Positions 57,768-64,000 of a stretch of DNA of 64,000 nt are shown piece after piece (the first letter of the stretch is position 1; the number at the start of each line of letters is the position of its first letter). This stretch comes from Metabacillus idriensis (GTDB lineage: Bacteria > Bacillota > Bacilli > Bacillales > Bacillaceae), in contig NZ_WKKF01000001.1 in NCBI RefSeq assembly GCF_009674765.1, forward strand, positions 1,426,001 through 1,490,000. The letters run 5' to 3'. Both the position numbers and the translations under genes were made by a program. The notes beneath the pieces were generated by a model, which did not search any database, was not told where the DNA came from, and saw nothing but the letters and a program-made list of their open reading frames with translations.

Positions 57768-57986
57768 ATGGATCTGTGGGTAGTCATTCTAGTAGGCGTT
57801 CTGGCATTAATTGCTGGGGTAGCACTAGGATTTTTCATTGCTCGCCAGTATATGATGAGTTACTTGAAGAAAAATCCGCCAATTAACGAGCAAATGTTAA
57901 AAATGATGATGATGCAAATGGGAATGAAACCATCCCAAAAGAAAATCAATCAAATGATGAAAATGATGAACAATCAAGCAAAATAA
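57768..57986 (+). CDS. yneF: UPF0154 membrane protein YneF
   Basis: A 72-residue protein with one N-terminal membrane segment ([21 protein letters not shown]) and a Met/Lys-rich cytosolic tail ([19 protein letters not shown]). The family is widespread in Firmicutes with no firm function. It starts behind AAGGAGG. Confidence 0.93.
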   Translation: MDLWVVILVGVLALIAGVALGFFIARQYMMSYLKKNPPINEQMLKMMMMQMGMKPSQKKINQMMKMMNNQAK

Positions 57987-58012
57987 AAATTCCGTGTGAT
58001 GCGGGATTTTTA
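57985..58012 (+). terminator. Terminator of yneF
   Basis: AAAAATTCCG pairs with CGGGATTTTT (one G:T) around TGTGATG. Confidence 0.8.
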
Positions 58013-58018
58013 TATGAT

Positions 58019-58047
58019 AAAAAGCACGCCCTGAGCGTGCTTTTTTG
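58019..58047. terminator. Second, bidirectional terminator (yneF / ynzD)
   Basis: AAAAGCACGC pairs with GCGTGCTTTT around CCTGA; A and T runs flank it on both sides, so it serves ynzD on the minus strand as well. Confidence 0.85.
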
Positions 58048-58056
58048 TTTGTTTTT

Positions 58057-58236
58057 TTAAGAATAAGTCACTCTTTTTATTGAACTGTAGCTATACCGAT
58101 TGTATTCATTCAGCAAGTGATCGAGTTCCTGACTGTATTGAATGGACACGTTTGAGTTTATTCCATTTTTCGTTGCGATATCGATCATTTCCGCCCGTTT
58201 TTTTTCAATAAGTTTCAATAATTCTTGTTTAGACAC
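58057..58236 (-). CDS. ynzD: Spo0E-like aspartyl-phosphate phosphatase YnzD
   Basis: A 59-residue protein starting with GTG at 58236, with AAAGGA 9 nt upstream on the minus strand. It reads VSKQELLKLIEKKRAEM, then an SxELDxLxNxY pattern (YSQELDHLLNEYNRY), the Spo0E family signature. Such proteins dephosphorylate Spo0A~P and delay sporulation. The location between yneF and ccdA on the opposite strand is the B. subtilis ynzD position. It is close to sirA, another brake on sporulation-stage events. Confidence 0.88.
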   Translation of the reverse strand: MSKQELLKLIEKKRAEMIDIATKNGINSNVSIQYSQELDHLLNEYNRYSYSSIKRVTYS

Positions 58237-58411
58237 GAAAACTTGTCCTTTCTGTATGTAAGTTCTAACCGATCCGCTTGCTAATAATTTCTATTATATC
58301 CTAAATTGGAAAAAAATTCGAAGGGAAAATAAGGATTTTACCAATTAATATATGACTATTATAAAGGTATCATCTCTAGGAAGAAATCCTTTTGCATAGA
58401 TGTTAAGGAAT

Positions 58412-58427
58412 TGACATAAAAATGTCA
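58412..58427. promoter_or_regulatory. Inverted repeat upstream of ccdA
   Basis: TGACAT-AAAA-ATGTCA, perfect 6-bp arms, about 80 bp before ccdA; a possible operator. A TATAAT lies at 58440-58445 but the spacing to the TTGACA inside the repeat is too long (23 bp). The rest of the 268-bp gap shows nothing further. Confidence 0.35.
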
Positions 58428-58504
58428 CATAGTGAAACATATAATTCTTTGGATGTATTTGCTAGAATGAAATGTGACTCAACTAAGAGAGGAGAATCAC
58501 ACAA

Positions 58505-59212
58505 ATGACAGATTTGAACTTGTTTTTAGCATTTGGAGCAGGCTTTCTATCTTTTATTTCACCTTGCTGCCTGCCTTTATATCCTGCCTTTTTATCATAC
58601 ATAACTGGAGTATCGGTCGGTGAGATTAAAACAGAAAATGCTATGCTGCAAAAAAGGAGTTTTCTCCACACGCTATCCTTTTTGCTTGGCTTCTCAATTA
58701 TTTTTATTGCGCTCGGTTTTGGCAGTTCATTTATCGGGGAATTCTTTTTTGAATATAAGGATTTAATCAGACAAATTGGCGCGATTCTCATTATTTTCTT
58801 TGGATTAGTGATAGTTGGTGTTTTCCAGCCAAAGTTTTTAATGAAAGAACACCGTTTTGAATTGAAAAACAGACCATCCGGTTATTTTGGTTCTGTTCTA
58901 ATAGGACTTGCTTTTGCAGCTGGATGGACTCCTTGCACAGGACCGATCTTAACAGCCGTATTCGCTCTTACATTAAGCAATCCAGGATCTGCTATGCTCT
59001 ACATGCTTGCTTATGTGCTTGGTTTTGCCATTCCTTTTCTAATTTTGGCGTTTTTTATTGGAAGGCTTGGATGGATACGTAAACATAATTTAAAAATCAT
59101 GAAGTTCGGTGGCTTGCTGATGATTGTGATCGGTATCATGCTCTTTTTTAACTGGATGACACAGATTATTATCGTCTTCAGCAGAATGTTTGGAGGGTTT
59201 ACAGGATTTTAG
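58505..59212 (+). CDS. ccdA: Cytochrome c biogenesis/thiol-redox membrane protein CcdA
   Basis: CcdA passes electrons across the membrane from thioredoxin to extracytoplasmic thiol-disulfide proteins for cytochrome c and spore maturation. The 235-residue protein has six membrane segments and the two redox Cys: SPCCLPLYP in TM1 and TPCTGPIL in TM4. It starts after GAGAGGAG. It heads ccdA-yneI-ccdC. Confidence 0.95.
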   Translation: MTDLNLFLAFGAGFLSFISPCCLPLYPAFLSYITGVSVGEIKTENAMLQKRSFLHTLSFLLGFSIIFIALGFGSSFIGEFFFEYKDLIRQIGAILIIFFGLVIVGVFQPKFLMKEHRFELKNRPSGYFGSVLIGLAFAAGWTPCTGPILTAVFALTLSNPGSAMLYMLAYVLGFAIPFLILAFFIGRLGWIRKHNLKIMKFGGLLMIVIGIMLFFNWMTQIIIVFSRMFGGFTGF

Positions 59213-59243
59213 ACCTAATATTTTTATTTTTTAGGTCGTTTTT
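59212..59243 (+). terminator. Terminator of ccdA
   Basis: GACCTAA (59212-59218) pairs with TTAGGTC (59231-59237), followed by GTTTTT; the stem begins on the last base of the stop codon. Confidence 0.75.
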
Positions 59244-59325
59244 ACTATCTTCTGCTCCTTTTTTTGATATAATAACTCATAGAATAGTAGTATTTCTTTC
59301 GGTAACACTGTGAGGAGGAGCTTGC

Positions 59326-59685
59326 ATGGCTAAAGTGCTGATAGTAGATGATGCCAAGTTTATGAGAGTGACATTATCTAATATACTGACAAGCAATGGA
59401 CATGAAATTGCTGGAGAAGCTGAAAATGGAGCAGAAGCCGTTCGTCTTTATCAAATATTGCAGCCGGATCTGGTTACGATGGATATCACAATGCCGGAAA
59501 TGAACGGGATTGAAGCATTAAAAGAAATTACAAAAAAATTTCCTGAATCAAAGATTATCATGTGTTCAGCAATGGGGCAGCAGAAAATGGTCGTTGAAGC
59601 AATTGAAGCTGGAGCGAAGGACTTCATCATTAAGCCATTTGATGAAACGAGAGTGTACAACGCCATTAATCGTGTTCTGGGTTAA
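59326..59685 (+). CDS. yneI: CheY-like response regulator YneI
   Basis: A 119-residue single receiver domain without output domain. The acidic pocket is VDDAK, the phosphorylated residue Asp53 in VTMDITMPEM, the switch Ser81 in MCSAMGQ and Lys103 in IIKPFDE. It starts behind GAGGAGGAG. It lies between ccdA and ccdC as in B. subtilis; its kinase and target are unknown. Confidence 0.93.
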   Translation: MAKVLIVDDAKFMRVTLSNILTSNGHEIAGEAENGAEAVRLYQILQPDLVTMDITMPEMNGIEALKEITKKFPESKIIMCSAMGQQKMVVEAIEAGAKDFIIKPFDETRVYNAINRVLG

Positions 59686-59793
59686 ATTCAAACTCTATTT
59701 ATATCGAAGAACCATCGGAAATTTGACGAGATGGTTTTTTATTTTTGACTAATGTATATTATAATATAAGGAACTCCGTGAAAAGGATTGATC

Positions 59794-60276
59794 ATGTTGG
59801 TCATTTACTCAACAATTATTGCAATAGTTATGGCATTAGGTGTCATGATGATACGCATGAGAGCTTCTAAAAAGCCTGCAAGTGCCAGAAAGATTATCTT
59901 GCCGCCTATCTTTATGAGCACTGGTGCATTGATGTTTTTGCATCCTATGTTCCGTGTGACTCCGCTTGAATTTTTGGAAGCGATCACGCTCGGATGTATT
60001 TTCTCTATTTTTTTAATTAAAACATCAACATTTGAAGTGAAAGACGACAAGATTTATTTAAAAAGATCTAAAGCTTTTGCGTTTATATTAATTGGTCTGC
60101 TGATCATTAGAATCGCATTGAAATTTTACTTGAGCAATACGATTGACGTTGGTGAACTGAGCGGTATGTTCTGGATTCTAGCGTTTGGAATGATTGTGCC
60201 CTGGCGTATTGCCATGTATCTTTCCTACCGGAAACTCGAAAATCAGCTTAACCCGCCAAATATCCAGGCTACATGA
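59794..60276 (+). CDS. ccdC: Membrane protein CcdC (YneJ)
   Basis: A 160-residue protein with about five membrane segments, in the CcdC family named from its place beside ccdA; it is not essential for cytochrome c synthesis in B. subtilis. The ATG at 59794 is 6 nt after AAAAGGA; the in-frame TTG at 59788 overlaps the ribosome site. The length then equals the B. subtilis protein. Confidence 0.9.
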   Translation: MLVIYSTIIAIVMALGVMMIRMRASKKPASARKIILPPIFMSTGALMFLHPMFRVTPLEFLEAITLGCIFSIFLIKTSTFEVKDDKIYLKRSKAFAFILIGLLIIRIALKFYLSNTIDVGELSGMFWILAFGMIVPWRIAMYLSYRKLENQLNPPNIQAT

Positions 60277-60311
60277 AAAACCCGCCAGAGGATTCCGGCG
60301 GGTTTTTTTTA
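60277..60311. terminator. Terminator of yneI-ccdC, possibly shared with yneK
   Basis: AAAACCCGCC pairs with GGCGGGTTTT around a ten-base loop, followed by a run of T. Confidence 0.9.
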
Positions 60312-60338
60312 ATGAATAGGAAGGATATTGTGTTTTTC

Positions 60339-60764
60339 TTAAAATAAAGCTCTGTAAGGTGTATGATCGATTTCTTTTTCTTTAAGCCTTTTTAACAGAA
60401 ATTTATGATCTCGTTTAGGCGTAGCTGTAATGTATCCGCGAATGACCAAGTCCTGAGTGATTTGATCTGCATTTTCCTTTAATGCTATTTCCCCTATTTT
60501 GCCTGCAATTTTAGCTCTTGCGACATCTCTGAATAATTCAGGCACTGGTTCAACAAGGTCTTCTAAAAGTTCTTTTTGCCTTGCATCCCAGAGGTGCCTT
60601 GTTTGCTGTATATAGTAATCTTCCCAATCAAGGTCTGATTTTCCATCCTCCTTAGGTAAACGCTTTAAAAATTTCCGGAACATAAAAAATCCGCCTATTC
60701 CGAGCATCCCTGCAAGGAAAACGACCCAAAAAAGGATAAACCATAGAAACCAGCCGTCTAACAT
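60339..60764 (-). CDS. yneK: DUF2621 protein YneK
   Basis: A 141-residue protein with one N-terminal membrane segment (WFLWFILFWVVFLAGMLGIGGFF) and a charged cytosolic domain (DWEDYYIQQTRHLWDARQKE, then PKRDHKFLLKRLKEKEID). It belongs to the YneK/DUF2621 family with no known function. The ribosome site is TCGGGGG. It lies opposite to ccdC and ahead of the spore-coat genes. Confidence 0.9.
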   Translation of the reverse strand: MLDGWFLWFILFWVVFLAGMLGIGGFFMFRKFLKRLPKEDGKSDLDWEDYYIQQTRHLWDARQKELLEDLVEPVPELFRDVARAKIAGKIGEIALKENADQITQDLVIRGYITATPKRDHKFLLKRLKEKEIDHTPYRALF

Positions 60765-60835
60765 CTTTCAAACCCCCGATCCAGCCTGCAGTCTGCCTTT
60801 ATTATACACCACGAAAAAGGGGTTGAAAAGTTGTC

Positions 60836-61030
60836 TTAACCGGACTGAACCTGTTTTGAGAGCGCAAGCAGGGATTTTTTTATTGCATTGCGTTTATTTC
60901 GGTCTTTGCCTGATGAGATATGTCCGAGCAGCTCAGCATGTGCAATATAAAAAGAGCGCTTGTAAGACAGGTCAATACGTATTGTGCCGGAATTTGTGGG
61001 AAGATACAGTATTTCATACAGTAACGACAT
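60836..61030 (-). CDS. Small protein of unknown function, 64 residues
   Basis: The minus-strand start has AGGAGGAG five bases upstream, the best ribosome site nearby, and a 64-codon frame. The protein is soluble with a basic C terminus (KDRNKRNAIKKSLLALSKQ). I do not recognise a family. The overlapping plus-strand frame has no comparable ribosome site and is rejected. Confidence 0.6.
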   Translation of the reverse strand: MSLLYEILYLPTNSGTIRIDLSYKRSFYIAHAELLGHISSGKDRNKRNAIKKSLLALSKQVQSG

Positions 61031-61163
61031 AAACGCTCCTCCTAATCAGCAGTTTCATATTCATTATATGATTAAAAACGACTATAAAAAAGAATTATTT
61101 TCCTTATTATTGTAAAAATTTGATGAATCAACATATTTTTTTGGTCCTATTTACTCATGAAAA

Positions 61164-61189
61164 GAAACCTCCCGAAATCAGGAAGTTTC
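61164..61189 (-). terminator. Terminator of the DUF2639-like gene
   Basis: On the minus strand GAAACTTCC pairs with GGAGGTTTC (one G:T) and runs into TTTTC; it overlaps the stop codon. Confidence 0.7.
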
Positions 61190-61336
61190 ATCCGTTTCTT
61201 GAGTAAACTGAAAATAGAGGTTGCGGAGAACGAAGGTTTTGTATAATTTCAATTTCCGTCTTTCAATGGGGTGTTTTGTGATCCCTATTTCTCTCAGTTT
61301 TTTAACATACCATCCTTTAGATCCGTAATAAGCCAT
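61178..61336 (-). CDS. YflJ/DUF2639-like small protein
   Basis: A 52-residue basic protein, MAYYGSKGWYVKKLREIGI, then KHPIERRKLKLYKTFVLRNLY, resembling the YflJ/DUF2639 small proteins of Bacillus. The internal ATG at 61336 is chosen because AAGGGG lies 7 nt upstream, whereas the longer frame from 61465 would overlap the promoter side of the next gene. Function unknown. Confidence 0.68.
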   Translation of the reverse strand: MAYYGSKGWYVKKLREIGITKHPIERRKLKLYKTFVLRNLYFQFTQETDETS

Positions 61337-61463
61337 AAGAAAACCCCTTTTTGTATAGTTAGAAGAAAATATGATAAAAAGGAGTTTTTCAGAACAAGGA
61401 CAGTCCATTATAAAGAAACTTTCAAGCCTCCCTAACATATATTGCTCTATAGGAGGTTCAGAC

Positions 61464-61616
61464 ATGGAGAAGTATTATTGTACAAATTGTATGCTGCTTT
61501 TAAACGATAACCAGCTATGCACTCGCTGCGGGCACAATGAGATAAAAAAAATTGAAATAAATGTTCAAACCCAAATCCCGAAAAAATCCGGATTAAAAAA
61601 GGAATCGGACACTTAA
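61464..61616 (+). CDS. Small zinc-ribbon protein, 50 residues
   Basis: Two CxxC knuckles, YYCTNCMLL and LCTRCGHNE, 13 residues apart, form a likely zinc ribbon, followed by a basic tail (KKSGLKKESDT). The ATG at 61464 has AGGAGG at 61451-61456; the longer frame from 61371 has no such site. The last 24 bases overlap the end of the converging spore-germination-like gene. Function unknown. Confidence 0.7.
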   Translation: MEKYYCTNCMLLLNDNQLCTRCGHNEIKKIEINVQTQIPKKSGLKKESDT

Positions 61617-61772
61617 CGGCGGCATCTTTTCAGGTGCCGTTTCGCTCGTTTCCTGCTCTGAATCCTGAACGGTTTTGCTTGTTTCATTAGATCCTGTATG
61701 AATGGAATTTCCGAAATTCACTACTCCGCCTGTAATTTGATGAATGACGAGACTTTTAATATATACACCCAA
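61593..61772 (-). CDS. GerPA/GerPF-family spore germination-like protein
   Basis: A 59-62 residue protein with IHQITGGVVNFGNSIHTG, the beta-rich core typical of the GerPA/GerPF family, followed by a Ser/Thr/Glu-rich tail. GerP proteins lie in the coat and help germinants reach their receptors. The start is uncertain: TTG 61772 fits AAAGGAG spacing, GTG 61781 would overlap it. It stands beside cotM, sspO and sspP, which supports a spore role. Confidence 0.65.
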   Translation of the reverse strand: MGVYIKSLVIHQITGGVVNFGNSIHTGSNETSKTVQDSEQETSETAPEKMPPLSVRFLF

Positions 61773-61885
61773 ACCTTTCACGCTCCTTTCAATACTAATA
61801 TGCGAATTGAAAAGGACTTGTCTAAACCATCACCTACTTAAGACGGAAAAGTGCTATTTCTCTCAAAATGATTTACTCAAAACAA

Positions 61886-61908
61886 AAAGCAAGACAAGAT
61901 CTTGCTTT
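61886..61908 (-). terminator. Terminator of cotM
   Basis: AAAGCAAGA pairs with TCTTGCTTT around CAAGA; on the minus strand it is followed by TTGTTTTG. Confidence 0.7.
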
Positions 61909-62311
61909 AATTTGTAAATTGGACAGGGATGTGACACCCGGAACGGGCACAGCTGCCTTCTTTACATATTTTGACTTCCAGAATGTCATTTGAAAAAAAG
62001 GCTTCTATCATTTTTTTCTCAAGTGAAAAAGGAAGAAGAATGGATCTTTCCAGCTGATCTTTGTCTTCATTTGCAGATAGAGAAGGATGGGCAGAGATAA
62101 TTAGCGTTTCTTGATTGGTTACTATTTTTATATCTTCTGGATTAACATTTGTGAATTCTGCTTCTACGATATATTCATCACTTGTTTCAAATAAATCCAC
62201 ACGGAAAGAATGGTAATCAAGCAGAGCTGAGAATGGATCTGTGAAAAATTGATTCATCCAGTCTTCAATACAGCTTAGATCAGATGGCTTAGAACGCTTT
62301 TTTTTATCCAT
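61907..62311 (-). CDS. cotM: Spore coat protein CotM (Hsp20-like)
   Basis: A 134-residue alpha-crystallin/Hsp20-type protein: FRVDLFETSDEYIVEAEF, NPEDIKIVTNQETLIISAH and a C-terminal Cys pair (GSCARSGCHIPV). In B. subtilis CotM, an outer-coat protein of this fold, lies just beyond yneK as here. ATG 62311 follows GGAGG at 10 nt; the longer frame to 62335 starts upstream of that site. Expression in the mother cell is expected from the family. Confidence 0.82.
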   Translation of the reverse strand: MDKKKRSKPSDLSCIEDWMNQFFTDPFSALLDYHSFRVDLFETSDEYIVEAEFTNVNPEDIKIVTNQETLIISAHPSLSANEDKDQLERSILLPFSLEKKMIEAFFSNDILEVKICKEGSCARSGCHIPVQFTN

Positions 62312-62533
62312 CTCATATTGACCTCCAAAAACCATACTACTTAAATCTTATTCAGTTCATAGACAATGCGTGAATGGAAGTAAAACAAATATAGAAGAGT
62401 TTAAGCATTGAAAGGGTTTACAGTGATCAGCAGAAGAGTTTTCATAAGTAATCTAAAATTTGAGGGGAGCTATATAAAATATTTTATTATTAGTGAGGAG
62501 CGTTCATGCTTGGCCATAAAAATAAAAATACAT

Positions 62534-62562
62534 GAACGGATGCCTTCTGCAGAGCCGTTCAT
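62534..62562 (-). terminator. Terminator of sspP
   Basis: TGAACGG (62534-62540) pairs with CCGTTCA (62556-62562); the minus strand then reads TGTATTTTTATTTTTA. The stretch 62312-62533 otherwise shows only the cotM upstream region. Confidence 0.7.
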
Positions 62563-62573
62563 TTTGCTGTATT

Positions 62574-62719
62574 TACATATCGTGATGAGAATTATGTTTT
62601 TGGCGGGTATGGTTGCGGTTTTTCACTTTTTTAGATCCGCTTAAAGGTTCAGGCTGACCCGGATTATCGCCTTTAGGTGCATTTTTGTGCATATCTTTGC
62701 TGTCATTTTTATTGGCCAT
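62574..62719 (-). pseudogene. sspP: Small acid-soluble spore protein P, frameshifted
   Basis: From the ATG at 62719 (AAGGATGGTG upstream) the frame reads [19 protein letters not shown], then [12 protein letters not shown], and stops at TGA 62626-62624 after 31 residues. In the next frame the sequence continues [17 protein letters not shown] to a stop at 62574, exactly the rest of SspP. The shift lies in an A run (plus-strand T5 at 62628-62632) that would need one more base. It is either a real one-base deletion or a sequencing error. SspP is a minor spore protein made in the forespore. Confidence 0.85.
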
Positions 62720-62849
62720 GTTTTTTCACCATCCTTTCTAAATAGGATGAAACTTTTACGGTGCAAACATACAAGTTAAAGGCTGTATAATATGACCATT
62801 TATGTCCAACAATAAGCTACATATCAGCATTACTACAGGAGGGAATTAT

Positions 62850-63113
62850 ATGCCTTATCATAAGAATAAACAGCAGGCTTTTCAGGCTGCTCAGCAAGGA
62901 ACCGCCCAGGCGGAAAATATTTATCAGCAGCTTTCAGAAGACAGTTCAGATTACGGTATTCAGCTCAGCCACTTAAGAGAAGAAGTGAATGAAGCATATG
63001 AACAAATTAACAATGCACTAGAAGTGGCTTCAGAAACACAGCGTGCAACTTTAGAGCAATACAGGAAAGATCTCTCAAGAATTGTTGCAGAAGTGAATAT
63101 TGAGGAACAATAA
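62850..63113 (+). CDS. Small helical protein of unknown function, 87 residues
   Basis: An acidic, Gln-rich, coiled-coil-like protein (HLREEVNEAYEQINNALEVA, then TLEQYRKDLSRIVAEV). The ATG at 62850 has AGGAGGG at 62836-62842; the frame from 62802 upstream lacks support. It may belong with the short helical Bacillus proteins such as the YtzC/DUF2524 group, but I cannot confirm this. It lies between sspP and sspO on the opposite strand. Its terminator is shared with sspO. Confidence 0.75.
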   Translation: MPYHKNKQQAFQAAQQGTAQAENIYQQLSEDSSDYGIQLSHLREEVNEAYEQINNALEVASETQRATLEQYRKDLSRIVAEVNIEEQ

Positions 63114-63116
63114 GTT

Positions 63117-63145
63117 AAAAAACGACGGGAAATCCGTCGTTTTTT
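63117..63145. terminator. Bidirectional terminator between the 87-residue gene and sspO
   Basis: Perfect 12-bp stem AAAAAACGACGG/CCGTCGTTTTTT around GAAAT, serving both converging genes. Confidence 0.92.
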
Positions 63146-63147
63146 GA

Positions 63148-63297
63148 TTACTGATTTTTTTTGCGTTTTTTATTATTCTGCTTCTGGGCGGCAGTTAGAG
63201 GCTCATTCGAAAATTCCTCATTATATCCAGTCCCTTTTCCTTGTGCAGAAGCAGCATTCATGCCTTCTATGACATGGTTTGCTTTACGTTTTGCCAT
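63148..63297 (-). CDS. sspO: Small acid-soluble spore protein O
   Basis: A 49-residue basic spore-core protein: [19 protein letters not shown], then [16 protein letters not shown] at the C terminus, the SspO (CotK) family pattern. It starts behind GGGGGTGAAAG on the minus strand. In B. subtilis sspO and sspP form one forespore operon; here a plus-strand gene separates them. I could not find a convincing sigma-G promoter upstream. Confidence 0.92.
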   Translation of the reverse strand: MAKRKANHVIEGMNAASAQGKGTGYNEEFSNEPLTAAQKQNNKKRKKNQ

Positions 63298-63394
63298 TGT
63301 CTTTCACCCCCATGGATATAGTGTTTGTTTCTTAGAGGAAATGATGTGCGCGTTTACAATTCTTTATATTAAAAAAGTACTGAAGTTTACAACT

Positions 63395-63409
63395 ATAAGA
63401 ACTACTTAT
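63395..63409. promoter_or_regulatory. CcpC-type box upstream of aconitase
   Basis: ATAA-GAACTAC-TTAT fits the CcpC dyad ATAA-N7-TTAT exactly and lies about 60 bp upstream of the likely transcription start, as in B. subtilis citB. Confidence 0.65.
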
Positions 63410-63417
63410 GTAGTTTG

Positions 63418-63433
63418 ATAACAGCATTGTTAT
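63418..63433. promoter_or_regulatory. Second inverted repeat near aconitase -35
   Basis: ATAACA-GCAT-TGTTAT, perfect, overlapping the candidate -35; a possible second CcpC contact site, though the spacing is N8 rather than N7. Confidence 0.45.
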
Positions 63434-63456
63434 TTACTTATGTTAAAACATGTATT
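63427..63456 (+). promoter_or_regulatory. Candidate sigma-A promoter of aconitase
   Basis: TTGTTA (63427-63432), 18 bp, TGTATT (63451-63456). The downstream leader holds a small hairpin TCGAC-ACAC-GTCGA (63500-63513). Confidence 0.4.
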
Positions 63457-63539
63457 AAGATGAAATTGTGCGAATAATTTGGTGGGAGAGACCGAGGTTT
63501 CGACACACGTCGATTTTGATTTAAAAGGGGAGAAAACAT

Positions 63540-64000
63540 ATGACGAAACAACAGCAATTATCACATCACGATGTTTTCCAAGCGCGTAAAAGTTTTACAG
63601 TAGGCGGAAAAACATACAACTATTACTCATTAAAAGCATTAGAAGATGCAGGAGTCGGCAATATTTCGAAATTGCCATACTCAATTAAGGTTCTGCTTGA
63701 GTCTGTATTAAGACAAGTAGACGGAAGAGTCATCACAAAAGAACATGTTGAAAATTTAGCAAAATGGGGAACTGCAGAGCAAAAAGAGCTTGATGTGCCA
63801 TTTAAGCCATCACGTGTTATTCTGCAAGATTTCACTGGCGTGCCGGCTGTAGTAGACCTTGCCTCACTCCGTAAGGCAATGGCAGACATCGGCGGCAACC
63901 CTGATGTAATTAACCCTGAAATTACAGTAGACTTGGTAATCGACCACTCTGTACAGGTTGATAAAGCGGGAACAATGGACTCCCTGCAATTTAATATGGA
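63540..64000 (+). CDS. citB: Aconitate hydratase, N-terminal part, cut by window edge
   Basis: The first 153 residues of aconitase (citB/acnA), the TCA enzyme that is also an RNA-binding regulator when its Fe-S cluster is lost. Seen are [35 protein letters not shown] (substrate-loop region) and VIDHSVQVD. The cluster Cys residues lie beyond the window. The ATG at 63540 follows AAAGGGGAG. A CcpC-type box and a second dyad upstream suggest citrate-responsive control. Confidence 0.94.
   Translation, partial: MTKQQQLSHHDVFQARKSFTVGGKTYNYYSLKALEDAGVGNISKLPYSIKVLLESVLRQVDGRVITKEHVENLAKWGTAEQKELDVPFKPSRVILQDFTGVPAVVDLASLRKAMADIGGNPDVINPEITVDLVIDHSVQVDKAGTMDSLQFNM

Noticed and set aside
60823-61032. 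69-codon plus-strand frame
   Set aside because: Overlaps a minus-strand gene that has a much better ribosome site.
62408-62644. 78-codon plus-strand frame
   Set aside because: It lies opposite the terminator and 3' part of sspP, which has clear homology on the minus strand.
63161-63418. 85-codon plus-strand frame
   Set aside because: Opposite strand of sspO; no ribosome site and no family.

Overview
The window is chromosomal core from an endospore-forming, low-GC Gram-positive rod of the Bacillaceae, close to Bacillus/Metabacillus. The gene order follows the Bacillus subtilis dapG-dapA-ymf-recA-rny-cotE-mutSL-glnRA-lexA-tkt-citB stretch. Spore genes (spoIIIE, spoVS, cotE, spoVK, sirA, ynzD, cotM, sspO, sspP), RNase J2 and RNase Y, GlnR/GlnA and Bacillus-type LexA support this. 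I see no phage, insertion sequence, CRISPR array, rRNA or tRNA.

Layout. 1-7.3 kb: diaminopimelate/lysine synthesis (dapG partial, dapA), RNase J2, TepA, SpoIIIE. 7.8-13.5 kb: GntR regulator YmfC and a BMP-type nucleoside ABC transporter. 13.6-24.2 kb: an MFS exporter, the YmfF/YmfH peptidase pair, ymfI-ymfK, rodZ, pgsA, cinA and SOS-regulated recA. 24.4-27.5 kb: rny with a long leader, ymdB and sigma-H-type spoVS. 27.7-37.3 kb: a dipeptidase, a two-subunit 2-oxoacid:ferredoxin oxidoreductase, tdh-kbl threonine breakdown, miaB-ricA and cotE. 37.6-49.3 kb: mutS-mutL, an M50-like protein, ymaF, miaA-hfq, spoVK, a TRIC channel, hflX and ynbB. 49.4-51.2 kb: glnR-glnA behind two GlnR operators. 51.3-57.1 kb: an unrecognised CorA-like membrane protein, divergent lexA/yneA-yneB-ynzC with three LexA boxes, and tkt. 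57.2-64 kb: sirA, yneF, ynzD, ccdA-yneI-ccdC, yneK, several small genes, cotM, sspP, sspO and the start of aconitase.

Themes. SOS response: recA, lexA and the division inhibitor yneA share LexA boxes. Nitrogen and carbon control: GlnR boxes at glnRA, and a CcpC-type ATAA-N7-TTAT box before aconitase. Sporulation timing: SirA behind Spo0A-box-like sites, next to a Spo0E-like phosphatase. tRNA modification: miaA and miaB lie in the same window, with ricA beside miaB.

The least explained features are a family of seven dispersed intergenic repeats with terminal inverted repeats, in about 110-130 bp and 220 bp forms; a frameshifted sspP; an M50-like protein with HQLGH in place of HExxH; a 485-residue protein ending in a CorA-like YGMN/two-helix module; and a 48-codon upstream ORF plus hairpin in the rny leader.
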